From Lodderomyces elongisporus (Eukaryota; Ascomycota; Pichiomycetes; Serinales; Debaryomycetaceae): a stretch of DNA of 64,000 bases. Numbering within the stretch: position 1 is the first letter of the stretch; the number at the start of each line of letters is the position of its first letter. The position numbers and the translations under genes were made by a program. The stretch spans positions 1,187,501-1,251,500 of the forward strand of contig NC_083673.1 in the NCBI RefSeq assembly GCF_030384665.1, written 5' to 3'. Shown one piece after another: positions 1 through 9,570 of this stretch. The notes beneath the pieces are model-generated. The model saw only the letters and a list, made by a program, of their open reading frames with translations, searched no databases and was not told the DNA's origin.

Positions 1-455
1 CTCCCTCCCTCCCCTTTTTACTGCCACACTCTTTTTTTTCCTCTCTCATATTTTCTCTAGTTCTTACTTACTTCTCGTTCAAAAGTACCGGAAAAAAAAA
101 TTAGTTTCTTGTGCGTCACCAACGTCGCCGACAAAGGCCAAGAAGTAACTGAGTAGACTATTACTCACCACATAAATTTTTACAGAAGAAAAAAAAAAAA
201 AATACAACAATTAAGAAGCAAAATAAATCTTATAAAAAGAAAGAAAGAAGAAGTGGAGGAGGAAGCAGAAGTGATATATTTACTATTCCTATTTCTATAA
301 AGAGAACAACATTATTCATATTTTATATTCTTGAAAAAAAGAAAAAAAGATTTGAACATTAGGTAACTCTTTTCTTTTTATCGTTTAATAATTGGTCTTC
401 AAAGCATATACATATACATATACATATATATATATATCTTATTTTTTTTTTGGAA
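1..455 (+). promoter_or_regulatory. SER33 upstream region
   Basis: No gene is seen here. The stretch is pyrimidine-rich at its left end and becomes A-rich toward the start codon, with a short TA-rich run at about 409-437, as in yeast promoters and leaders. A perfect inverted repeat, TGAGTA and TACTCA separated by 6 nt, lies at 150-167. It resembles but does not match a Gcn4/AP-1 site, which would be TGACTCA. A polypurine stretch lies at about 236-275. Confidence 0.5.
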
Positions 456-1847
456 ATGTCTTCTCCTCAACAGATTGTTAATACTTTTCAGCAGGCCATG
501 AACATTTCTGGTTCTCCAAATGCTGTCTCCACATCTCCAACCACTTCATACTTGAGCCAGTATGTCCCTTCAAAGCCAACAAAGGCATTGAAACCATTTT
601 CAACTGGTGACATCAAGATCTTGTTGTTGGAAAATGTCAACCAAACTGCCATTAACATATTCAAAGGACAAGGTTATCAAGTTGAATTTTACAAATCTTC
701 TTTGCCAGAAGATGAGTTGATTGAAAAGATTAAGGATGTGCATGCCATTGGTATCAGATCCAAAACCAAATTGACCGAAAAGGTTTTGAAACAAGCCAAG
801 AACTTGGTGGTTATTGGTTGTTTCTGTATTGGAACAAACCAAGTCGATTTGGAGTTTGCTGCCAAGTTGGGTGTTGCAGTCTTCAACTCGCCCTTTTCCA
901 ACTCAAGATCTGTTGCCGAGTTGGTCATTGCTGAGATTATCACATTGGCCAGACAATTGGGAGACAGATCAATCGAGATGCACACTGGAACTTGGAACAA
1001 AGTCAGTGCCAAGTGTTGGGAAATTAGAGGCAAGACCTTGGGAATTGTGGGATATGGTCACATTGGTTCACAATTGTCAGTGCTTGCAGAGGCAATGGGT
1101 ATGAATGTTATCTACTATGACGTCAACACAATCATGGCTCTTGGTAACTCCAAACAAGTTGATACCTTGGACGAATTATTAAAGAGAGCCGATTTCGTTA
1201 CTTTGCACGTGCCAGCCACACCAGAAACCAAAAACTTGTTGAGTGCTCCTCAATTCGCCGCTATGAAGGATGGCGCGTATGTTATCAACGCTTCCAGAGG
1301 TACAGTTGTTGATATCGCAGCATTGGTGCAAGCCATGAATGCCGGTAAGATTGCTGGTGCCGCATTGGACGTGTACCCACACGAACCAGCAAAGAATGGT
1401 GAAGGTTTGTTTAATGACGACTTGAATGGATGGGCTAGCGAATTGACTTCACTTAGAAATGTGATTTTGACTCCACACATTGGTGGATCAACAGAAGAAG
1501 CACAATCTGCTATTGGTGTTGAAGTGGCCAACGCTTTAACCAAATACATCAATGAGGGTACCACACAAGGTGCCGTCAATTTCCCAGAGGTCTCGTTAAG
1601 ACCATTGGATTTGGACCAACAAAATGTCGTCAGAGTATTGTACATCCACCACAATGTTCCTGGTGTGTTAAAGACAGTCAACAACATTTTATCCAACCAC
1701 AACATTGAGAAGCAATTTAGTGACTCACAAGGCGACATTGCATACTTGATGGCAGACATTTCAGATGTCGATATCAGTGATATCAAGTCCTTGTATGAGC
1801 AATTGGAACAGACCCCATACAAGATTGCTACTCGTCTATTGTATTAG
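456..1847 (+). CDS. SER33: D-3-phosphoglycerate dehydrogenase (serine biosynthesis)
   Basis: Encodes 463 aa, the usual length for yeast Ser3/Ser33. The enzyme oxidises 3-phosphoglycerate to 3-phosphohydroxypyruvate with NAD+, the first step of serine synthesis in the cytosol. An N-terminal extension precedes the 2-hydroxyacid dehydrogenase fold. The Rossmann motif GIVGYGHIGS lies near residue 195, followed by the family sequence INASRGTVVD near residue 280 and the catalytic HIGGSTEEAQ near residue 345. A C-terminal ACT domain (about 390-463, containing HHNVPGVLKTVN) is the expected regulatory module. I chose the ATG at 456; the in-frame TTG two codons earlier is not a plausible start. Leucine is mostly TTG and codon use is that of a well-expressed gene. 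SER3 and SER33 cannot be separated from sequence alone. Confidence 0.95.
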   Translation: MSSPQQIVNTFQQAMNISGSPNAVSTSPTTSYLSQYVPSKPTKALKPFSTGDIKILLLENVNQTAINIFKGQGYQVEFYKSSLPEDELIEKIKDVHAIGIRSKTKLTEKVLKQAKNLVVIGCFCIGTNQVDLEFAAKLGVAVFNSPFSNSRSVAELVIAEIITLARQLGDRSIEMHTGTWNKVSAKCWEIRGKTLGIVGYGHIGSQLSVLAEAMGMNVIYYDVNTIMALGNSKQVDTLDELLKRADFVTLHVPATPETKNLLSAPQFAAMKDGAYVINASRGTVVDIAALVQAMNAGKIAGAALDVYPHEPAKNGEGLFNDDLNGWASELTSLRNVILTPHIGGSTEEAQSAIGVEVANALTKYINEGTTQGAVNFPEVSLRPLDLDQQNVVRVLYIHHNVPGVLKTVNNILSNHNIEKQFSDSQGDIAYLMADISDVDISDIKSLYEQLEQTPYKIATRLLY

Positions 1848-1948
1848 AATTAGTGGATTGTGTTAATAATCTTGTTTATACTTTTCTGTACCCTTGAGCA
1901 ATTGTCAATTTTTTTCCCAGTTTTAATTCCACATATATATATATATAC

Positions 1949-1980
<32 letters not shown>

Positions 1981-2331
1981 AAATAATTAAATAGTTAACT
2001 AAATAATACTAGGAGTAGCAATTTCGATTTTCATTAACGATTCACGTCCAATTGCCATTTTTTATATCAGCTCGGTTCTTTTGTAGAATCAGATTGTGTT
2101 GAAACAAGTATTTCGTGTATTGTTGTACTTTGCAACAAAATATTATATACTGACAAAAGATTTCTGGTAGCGCACTTTAAACCGCACGAGTGTTTTAAAC
2201 TGGAGAAGTTGAATTTAATTTTCCAAAATCTGGTGGCAACAGATTTTCTTTTAAGAAGAACAATAAAACAAGAGAGAAAGAAAGCGAGACAGCATTTAAT
2301 CGGTGCTGATTTTGCGACGAACCCAAAAAAA

Positions 2332-2366
<35 letters not shown>

Positions 2367-2511
2367 ATTAAAAGGAACTTCTACCACCCCAGCAGTATAC
2401 TGAATTTGTTTGATTTCAAGAGTTACAAGCTTTAGAAACTAGAATAAACGAAGTTAACTACAATTAAGAGAATACATATATATATAAATATATATACATA
2501 GATATACAAGA
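1848..2511 (+). promoter_or_regulatory. SER33 3' region and RPN2 promoter
   Basis: No gene is seen. After the SER33 stop there is an AAAT microsatellite (about 1946-1980). A TA run followed by a CA run lies at about 2332-2366, and short TA runs precede the RPN2 start. The only element I can name is a PACE-like site at 2232-2240, listed separately. Confidence 0.5.
2232..2240 (+). promoter_or_regulatory. PACE-like (Rpn4-type) element upstream of RPN2
   Basis: GGTGGCAAC lies 272 bp upstream of the RPN2 start codon. It differs from the proteasome-associated control element GGTGGCAAA, bound by Rpn4 in Saccharomyces, only in the last base. Placement upstream of a proteasome subunit gene is what raises it above a chance match. 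CUG-clade Rpn4 is known to prefer somewhat shifted variants of this motif. Confidence 0.4.
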
Positions 2512-5445
2512 ATGGCGTTGGTTTCAGCAGCTCCATATATGGCGCTCTTAACAGAGCCAGACACGAGCGTCAAGACATACGCATTGTCATCTTTGAACGA
2601 AGTCGTGGATCAATTATGGGCAGAAATTGCCAACAGCATCACCGAGCTAGAGGAATTATACGAGGACGAGTCATTTGAAAAGAGAACACTTGCTGCCTTG
2701 GTCATTTCAAAAGTATACTACAATTTGGGTGACTTTGATGCATCTGTGAAATATTCGCTCTACGCAGGTGACGAATTCAACGTCGATGAGCAATCTCAAT
2801 ATATGGAGACGATTGTTAGCAAATGTATTAATTTATACAACTCATTATCGCAAAAAAAGTTTGACGATTCAGCAGTGGTGATTGATCCAAGATTGAAATC
2901 TATCTACGAAAGAATGTTGGATAAATGTCTTAATGCCAATGAGGTAAAATTATCACTCGGCATAGCATTGGAGGCGTACAGACTAGATTTGGTTGAGTCT
3001 ATATTGAAAGATCAAATTGCACAGAATGAAGAGACTGGATTGAGCTTGATCAGTTACGTTTTGAAATGTACAAACACAACCATTGAAAATCCAAGTTTTC
3101 GGACAAAAGTGCTCAATTCCTTAATTTCATTACTCTTGGGATTGAAAAAACATCAAGACTTTTTCACAATCACGAAAATCATAGTTCAGTTGAACGATTC
3201 GGAATTGGCTACAAAGTTGTTTAAGGAGTTGATTGCACAGAGTGAGGAATTAACAGCATACCAAGTGGCGTTTGATTTGGTTCATACTGCGACCCAGCAA
3301 TTATTAGACGCTGTCTTGAAGTCATTATCGACAGATTCAAGCTCGGACAATGTGATTACACGCAAGGTGTTGAACATTCTTTCTGGTGTGCCAACGTGTG
3401 ATTTTGACAATACTTTTCTTTACAGAAATAATAACACCGATATCACTATATTGAACAAGACGAAAAACTTGCTTGATGGTAGAAGCTCAGTGTTCCATTC
3501 TGCAGTGACATTTGCTAATGGATACATGCATGCAGGAACCACAGATGATTCATTTTTTAGAAAGAACTTGGAATGGTTGGGTAGAGCTACAAACTGGTCA
3601 AAGTTCTCCGCAACAGCCGCACTCGGAGTTATTCACATGGGCAATTTGTCACAAGGTCGTACAATTTTAAAGCCATACCTTCCTGGTTCGTCGAGTGCCG
3701 CACATACTAAAGGTGGATCTCTTTTTGCATTGGGGCTTATTTTTGCCGGTCATGGAAGAGAAGTGACCCCATTTTTGAAAAAATTTATTGATAACAATGG
3801 TAATTCTGCAGGTTCAAACGACATTGATATCCAACTTCATGGTGCTTCATTAGGTGCTGGTGTTGCAGGTATGGGCTCAAGATCAGAAGAGCTCTATGAG
3901 TCTTTGAAAGTTGTTCTTTATTCCGACTCTGCAATTTCGGCTCAAGCTGCTGCATTGGGTATGGGTTTGGTTAAGCTTGGTGCAGGAGATGAAGCAGCCA
4001 CTCGTGACATGCTTACATATGCTCTAGAGACTCAGCATGAAAATATCATTCGAGGCTTAGCTATTGGTATTGCGTTGGTGCAATATGGACGTGAAGATAA
4101 AGCAAACTTTATCATTGACGAATTGATGCAACAAGAGTCTTCGATCTTGCGATATGGTGGTGCATTCACTATCGGTTTAGCATTTGCCGGTACAGCCAAC
4201 GAGTCAGCAATCAAGAAATTACTTCATTATGCTGTGTCTGATCCAAGCGATGACGTGAGACGAGCTTCAGTGATGAACTTGGGTTTTGTTTTGATTCGTG
4301 ATTATACTGCTGCCCCTCAATTGGTTAAATTGTTGTCTCAGTCACACAACCCACATGTCAGGTATGGTACTGCTTTGGCTTTGGGTATTGCATGTGCTGG
4401 AAGAGCTTACGAGCCTGCCATAGAGGTCCTTGAGCCATTGACCAAGGACTCAGTTGATTTTGTGAGACAAGGTGCCATGATGGCGTCTGCAATGATTTTG
4501 ATTCAGCAAAATGAATTTATCTATCCTAAAGTAAAACAATTTACAACTCAATATGCTGACACAATCAAAAACAAGCATGAGGATGCATTGGCCAAATTTG
4601 GTGCCACTTTGTCGCAAGGTATAATTGATGCAGGTGGAAGAAATGTCACAATTAATCTAGAGAATGCCCAGACAACGACTTTGAATGCAGGCGCTATTGT
4701 TGGGTTGGCAATATTTGCTCAATCATGGTATTGGTTTCCATTGGCTCATTTCTTGTCTTTATCCTTTTCGCCGACTTCCATAATTGGTGTTCGTGGTTCC
4801 GACTTGAAAATCCCCAAGTTTGAATTAAACTGCCATTCGAACCCTGAGTTGTTTCAATATCCACCCAAGATTGAAGAGCTGAAGGAGAAGCAACCTGATA
4901 AGCTTGCTACTGCTGTTTTGTCAACTACTGCAAGGGCCAAGACCAGAGCCAAACAGAAGCAATCCAAGAAAGATGAAGAAGACGGACAACATGTGATGGA
5001 TGTTGACGAGAAGGAAGAAAAGGGTAAGAAGAGTAATATCACCACTACCAAGCTGCAAGAATCTGACACGAAAAAAGGCGTTGATGGTAGAAGCACAGAC
5101 GAGAAAGAAAAGGAGAGCAAGAACAACAAGGGCAAAGAAGATCTGGGCTCTCACCAACCAGCACTGCAGCAACCAGCCACAGTTCGCTACACCAAGAGTG
5201 CCTACAAGATTGAGAATTTGTCGCGAGTTTTGCCACAACAAGCTAATTATGTATCCTTTATAAAGGATGATAGATTTGTACCTATTAGAAAGTTTAAAGG
5301 CAGCGGAGGAATTATTGTTTTGAAGGACACAAAACCAGAGGAAAAGGCTGAATTCATCAAGACAGTGAGACAATTGAACATCACTGAGGCACCAGTGCCA
5401 GAGCCATTTACCTTGAGCGGAGAGGATTTGGAAGATGACGAATAG
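2512..5445 (+). CDS. RPN2: 26S proteasome regulatory subunit Rpn2
   Basis: Encodes 977 aa by the first ATG, close to yeast Rpn2 (945 aa). Rpn2 (PSMD1) is the largest non-ATPase subunit of the proteasome base; it scaffolds ubiquitin receptors, including Rpn13 at its C-terminus. An alpha-helical rod occupies roughly residues 1-400. Proteasome/cyclosome repeats follow at about 400-720, seen as recurring GxxLGxG-type units such as GASLGAGVAGMGS, AALGMGLVKLG and GTALALGIACAG. A charged KEKE-type linker (about 790-890) precedes a conserved C-terminal strand region containing DDRFVPIRKF. Several CTG codons fall in the variable charged linker and would read as serine. The PACE-like site upstream fits proteasome co-regulation. 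Confidence 0.96.
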   Translation: MALVSAAPYMALLTEPDTSVKTYALSSLNEVVDQLWAEIANSITELEELYEDESFEKRTLAALVISKVYYNLGDFDASVKYSLYAGDEFNVDEQSQYMETIVSKCINLYNSLSQKKFDDSAVVIDPRLKSIYERMLDKCLNANEVKLSLGIALEAYRLDLVESILKDQIAQNEETGLSLISYVLKCTNTTIENPSFRTKVLNSLISLLLGLKKHQDFFTITKIIVQLNDSELATKLFKELIAQSEELTAYQVAFDLVHTATQQLLDAVLKSLSTDSSSDNVITRKVLNILSGVPTCDFDNTFLYRNNNTDITILNKTKNLLDGRSSVFHSAVTFANGYMHAGTTDDSFFRKNLEWLGRATNWSKFSATAALGVIHMGNLSQGRTILKPYLPGSSSAAHTKGGSLFALGLIFAGHGREVTPFLKKFIDNNGNSAGSNDIDIQLHGASLGAGVAGMGSRSEELYESLKVVLYSDSAISAQAAALGMGLVKLGAGDEAATRDMLTYALETQHENIIRGLAIGIALVQYGREDKANFIIDELMQQESSILRYGGAFTIGLAFAGTANESAIKKLLHYAVSDPSDDVRRASVMNLGFVLIRDYTAAPQLVKLLSQSHNPHVRYGTALALGIACAGRAYEPAIEVLEPLTKDSVDFVRQGAMMASAMILIQQNEFIYPKVKQFTTQYADTIKNKHEDALAKFGATLSQGIIDAGGRNVTINLENAQTTTLNAGAIVGLAIFAQSWYWFPLAHFLSLSFSPTSIIGVRGSDLKIPKFELNCHSNPELFQYPPKIEELKEKQPDKLATAVLSTTARAKTRAKQKQSKKDEEDGQHVMDVDEKEEKGKKSNITTTKLQESDTKKGVDGRSTDEKEKESKNNKGKEDLGSHQPALQQPATVRYTKSAYKIENLSRVLPQQANYVSFIKDDRFVPIRKFKGSGGIIVLKDTKPEEKAEFIKTVRQLNITEAPVPEPFTLSGEDLEDDE

Positions 5446-5612
5446 AGGTTTTGTAAACAGTAATGTATAGGAATCGAAGAAGACGAAGAGCAATCAATAC
5501 ATTGAAACAAAAGTACCAGTTTGCATCTCTTTTTCTTATATATTTATTATAGTATATATTTTTTTTTCCCTCCCTCTTTTTCTCATTTGTTTTTTTCAAA
5601 TCGTTAGAGTTT

Positions 5613-6401
5613 TTAAATACTACTGCATTGTAGATACTTTGGATTGGTTATACAAGCGATTTGAATCTCGTTTCTAGCAATTTGTTCGTATGCATCAAAT
5701 AATTTCCAATCTCCATATACAACTTTGTTTCTCGTGCTTTTCTGTACAGATCTATGCTTTACACCATTGATCATATACCTTTGGTACATTATCACAAACT
5801 GTAGCGTTTTACCAGGTTTCAAGTCGCACGAATAGCTTCCTCCTACACCCTTTCCCACCAAAAATTCGTTTTTTACACCCGGTGCAGCATTGATAAAGAA
5901 CTCACTTATCCCAAGTCGGAAATCAAACCCAACATCTAGTTCTAAAGACCATGATTGTTTGTAAGTTGCTTTATCTCCGGCAAAATTTGTCACACAATCG
6001 CCTAGTGGGGTCCATGTAAATGAGGTCAAATCTCTCAATTCCAATATTGCTCTTTGATTTACAAATTGGCGAGACAACGATGTAGACGCATTAGAATATG
6101 AAATCTCTATATATTTTGGCATGTCTTCAGTGTTGAGTATATTTTCATTAAATATTATCGAGTTTGTCGACCCAATGTGTATTATATTTGTGGTGGACAA
6201 ATCTTTGGCGGTAAGTGCAATCTCCGTATCGAAATATGTGTGGAATATGTCAAGAGAAGTTAACTTGTGGAAAGTAGACTGCAAACTTTCATCGTTGTAA
6301 TGAAGCAACTTGAGAGCACAAACATACCGTAGTATAGGTGGAGTAACAAATAGAGCAAAGAAAAGCTGATGAATACAGATGTAATGAAGAAATGACTGCA
6401 T
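5613..6401 (-). CDS. small secreted protein, function unknown
   Basis: Encodes 262 aa if started at the ATG at 6399-6401. The N-terminus (MQSFLHYICIHQ, then LFFALFVTPPILRYVCA) reads as a signal peptide, so I prefer this start over the open but low-complexity, T-rich extension upstream to 6575. The mature part is moderately hydrophobic beta-type sequence with cysteines, including LGDCVTNFAGD, SYSCDLKPG and, at the end, ACITNPKYLQCSSI, which suggests disulfides. There is no C-terminal hydrophobic GPI signal, so it is probably soluble and secreted or wall-associated. The gene is convergent with RPN2, with stops only 167 bp apart. I do not recognise a named family; it may belong to a fungus-restricted secreted family. 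Confidence 0.7.
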   Translation of the reverse strand: MQSFLHYICIHQLFFALFVTPPILRYVCALKLLHYNDESLQSTFHKLTSLDIFHTYFDTEIALTAKDLSTTNIIHIGSTNSIIFNENILNTEDMPKYIEISYSNASTSLSRQFVNQRAILELRDLTSFTWTPLGDCVTNFAGDKATYKQSWSLELDVGFDFRLGISEFFINAAPGVKNEFLVGKGVGGSYSCDLKPGKTLQFVIMYQRYMINGVKHRSVQKSTRNKVVYGDWKLFDAYEQIARNEIQIACITNPKYLQCSSI

Positions 6402-6706
6402 GGTCAACAAACTTGGAGTTTTGGCTGCCAAAAACTGAACCAAACCAAAAAAAGAAAAATGAAAAAAAAAATAAAACGAAAAATAAATGCTTACGATTAT
6501 ACGAAAAAAGAAAACAATGAAACAAACAAACAAACAAATAGAAAATAAATCATCTAATTTCTTACATTTGCACATTGTAAATCATCCTAGATGTAAACGA
6601 TATGTCACTCTAAAATCAAAAGCAAAAAAAGAAAGAAAGAAAAAAAATTATAAAAAAAACAAAAAATGTCTTTATTTTTCTTGACTTTAACTCTATACTT
6701 TGATGT
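6402..6706. other. A-rich spacer between two minus-strand genes
   Basis: No gene is seen. The stretch is A-rich on the plus strand (short repeats such as CAAACAAACAAA and GAAAGAAAGAAA), corresponding to T-rich 5' and 3' untranslated sequence of the two minus-strand genes flanking it. The open frame that runs through it is low-complexity Phe/Ile and lacks coding character. Confidence 0.5.
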
Positions 6707-7606
6707 CTAGATTTCAATAATGGCAATGACTGGGCGATGGTCACTACACAAACATCCGCAGCAGTCTTGACTTATAGTGCAGTGTTGCAAAATGGGAATG
6801 TTTTGACTAGTCCAAATAAAATCAATAATTGATTCTCCATCACCTTTGAATCCCGTGCATGTGCGTCTGTCACCTTCGATTTTTGTTGCATGTTTCCCAG
6901 ACTCCTTCAAATAAGCATCAAGAGTCTTGTAGCCTGGGTCTTTCAATTCTGAGTTCAAGTCACCGGTCAATACCTGGTTTCCAGCGGGTGCTTCTTTCAT
7001 CAATTTCTCAATCAAAAGTGAGGACTTTTCTCTTGCTACTTTACCCTTGTGGTCATAATGGGTGTTGAAGAAATTGATTGTTTTTCCTTCTACTTTTCTA
7101 TTCTTCAACACCACATTTGTGACAATACGATTCAAGGCAGCGTCCCAGCTCTTACTTGGTTTACCAGGTGTTTCACTCAACCAAAAAGTATTGGAAGTCA
7201 CTGCCTCCCAGTCTTGCGTGTTGTAAATCACTGGTGCAAACTCTCCTTTAGACGATCCATCATTTCGACCAACACCAAAATATGTCCATCCAGGACCCAA
7301 TCCGTGGATTATATCGGTCAATTGCTCAATTAGAACCTCTTGCAACCCAATAATAGTTGGTAAGCTTGCATTTGAAGTTCCTTGTTTAAGGAGAGAAATC
7401 ACGCCATGTTTTCTATCCGACCAAGGTTTCTCACCTTCAGCTAACTTGCTTGTAGCATTACGTATGTTGAATGAGTAGATCTGCACTTGTAAGGGAGCCG
7501 TTGGAGCGTTGGGCACTTTTGTTGCTTCTGCAATCTTTTCCAAATCGCGTTTGGAATAAGTCTCTGAACCATCAAGCTTGTGTACAAAATGTTTTAACTT
7601 GTCCAT
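6707..7606 (-). CDS. endonuclease/exonuclease/phosphatase (EEP) family protein
   Basis: Encodes 299 aa. It carries the full EEP (DNase I-like) core in order: an asparagine strand motif (YSFNIRNAT) near residue 46, the metal-binding glutamate in GLQEV near residue 88, the catalytic histidine region NTHYDHKG near residue 182, TGDLNSE near residue 214, an aspartate in DFIWTS near residue 261, and the terminal SDHRPV. All expected catalytic residues are present, so it should be an active phosphodiesterase or phosphatase, but the substrate (nucleic acid, phosphoinositide or sphingolipid) cannot be read from sequence. No signal peptide or membrane segment is apparent, suggesting an intracellular enzyme. 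It is divergent from LCB4 across a 2 kb spacer. Proteins of this type are widespread in fungi and mostly uncharacterised. Confidence 0.88.
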   Translation of the reverse strand: MDKLKHFVHKLDGSETYSKRDLEKIAEATKVPNAPTAPLQVQIYSFNIRNATSKLAEGEKPWSDRKHGVISLLKQGTSNASLPTIIGLQEVLIEQLTDIIHGLGPGWTYFGVGRNDGSSKGEFAPVIYNTQDWEAVTSNTFWLSETPGKPSKSWDAALNRIVTNVVLKNRKVEGKTINFFNTHYDHKGKVAREKSSLLIEKLMKEAPAGNQVLTGDLNSELKDPGYKTLDAYLKESGKHATKIEGDRRTCTGFKGDGESIIDFIWTSQNIPILQHCTISQDCCGCLCSDHRPVIAIIEI

Positions 7607-9093
7607 GGTTTTATCTTGGTGAAAATGCTTTTATTTTTTGGGGAGGGGGGCCGGGAATTAAACTTGGGTTGGTTCAAAGAAGGAGGTAAGAGCTTGAAAA
7701 TTGGTTGTTTAATTTGTGAAAGCAAAAAAAAATGGAAAGAAAGATCAAACAAAGAAAGTTTAGGATTGGTGGTTGCAACAATCGGTTATCCTTTTTCTTT
7801 TTGAACTTGTATTCTAGTGCGCAAGAAGAAATTAAATGATCCTATGGAAAATCCACACGATATATATATATATGTACCCTAGGTTCAGGATAGTCATTCT
7901 TGTTTGTCCATTATGATTCTTTTTGTTTGTTTCATTGTAAAATTTGATTGTGATGTTTGCTTTTCCATTCAATTGCTTCTTATTATTTTTTTCTTAATTT
8001 CTAATTTTTAGTTTTTTGTTTTTAGCTTTTTGCATATTCATTTTTTTTTGTGGGGTGGTAAAAAGAAAGAGCAATTCAATTTGAGTAAACAAAAGGATCT
8101 TGCATATATAGATAGCAATCATTATCGTTGACACTAGACTTAGACTGTATCGATTTCATTGTAATCGCTTTGGACTAATATAAGCCATACCAAGTATCCA
8201 TAGCTTTCCATAGTCCTCTCCCCTCCACGTTAAATTTCAGGTTGATGCACTTTGATAAGGAGAATTCATTTGGTTTGCATGACACTTTTCCCTATTTGCA
8301 GCAATGTAATATTCTGGTACTAACTTTCTTTTTTTTTCTCGGAAATAGGTGGACTTGCAATTTCGTGCTCGTTCCATCTCCTCCCTTGCGCCTCCTTTCT
8401 TCGCCCCCACCCCATCACCACTACAGCTCACGAGATAACAAACAGACAAACAGACAAACAGACAAAGACACAGACACAGACACTCGCCTTCTCTTTCTCG
8501 TTCTCTTTTTCCATTACTTTTTTCCTCGGGGTTAGTGTTACGTAAAACTCCATCGGCATTAAAAAAAATAAAAATTTTTATCAAATAAAGCAGACGCGTT
8601 AGAGAGTTTACTATAACAGTCAAAACACACGAAATGACAATTGAACTAACAAATCATAAAAAAGTATACGATCTCAACATATTTCTTTACCTTGAGCAAC
8701 AAAACGTATTGCCCATAAGGTTATGAGATAAATGGATAAATTTGAACAGACAAAAAGCAAAATGAAAATTAAGAAACTAAAACCAAAAAAGAAAAAAAGA
8801 AATGGAAAAAGAGAATAAGGATTTACCAAACCTGGCTTTAATAACCTTCCATGCTTCGCCTTGGCCAAATTTTTGCCTTCTCTCCCTTCGCCTTCCGCTG
8901 CCCCCCTCCTCCTCCATTTCTCACCTTAAGCCAACCCTACTACTCTTATCACCTCGTATTAAATACACGCTAATACCCATTCCCTCCCCCTCCCCCTGCC
9001 CCGCGCCTCTATAAATAGTTTGGGCTTCTGTCTCCATAAACACGTACCATTTTTGTAAAATATAGGACAATCAAACAAAACTAAGTATAATGA

Positions 9094-9126
<33 letters not shown>

Positions 9127-9570
9127 GGTACAAGTATCCCAAACTTACTTTCTCTTTTTTTTCGTTTGCATTTCATTAGCCTTGGTCGGACTGGAACATA
9201 ATAGGAAACAAAAACCGCATCAGTATTCGGCCACAAAGTCCAACAACCACTATTCTCAGTCATCGGCCTCTTTCACTGGACTTAGCTACCAATACTTTGA
9301 CACATTGATCAATTTCACTTTTCGTCTATGTTTTTTTCATCTTTGGTGATTTAATTCTACTTTACTTTTTTGCAGGGTAATATAGAGTATAACAAACACA
9401 GGCAATTGTTTTATTTTCTTTTTTTTTTTATATAAATTTTAATTTTTGTCTTCCATACATTTTGTTTGTTTTTGATTTTTGATATTTTATTATATTTTAT
9501 TATTTTTTATTTTTTATATTTTTTTATTTTACGTTTTTTTCCTTTCCCCAAAGAGAAAATTAAATAAAAT
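7607..9570. promoter_or_regulatory. divergent intergenic region, EEP gene and LCB4
   Basis: About 2 kb with no credible gene; the short open frames are low complexity. It holds a GACAAACA/GACACA array (about 8438-8482), pyrimidine-rich blocks (about 8375-8410 and 8876-8925), a C-rich block at 8981-9007 followed by a TATA box at 9010-9017, a TA run at about 9100-9126, and a long T/A-rich stretch before LCB4. The two core promoters are presumably inside it. Confidence 0.5.
9010..9017 (+). promoter_or_regulatory. TATA box preceded by C-rich block
   Basis: TATAAATA directly follows a run of CCCCCT units (8981-9007) that contains STRE-like CCCCT cores. This is a convincing core-promoter arrangement, about 560 bp upstream of the LCB4 ATG. 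Intervening ATGs at about 9091 and 9328 mean it may serve a different or alternative transcript. Confidence 0.4.

Noticed and set aside
6402..6575. N-terminal extension of the secreted protein to 6575
   Set aside because: The extension is low-complexity Phe/Ile from T-rich DNA, and would bury the signal peptide internally.
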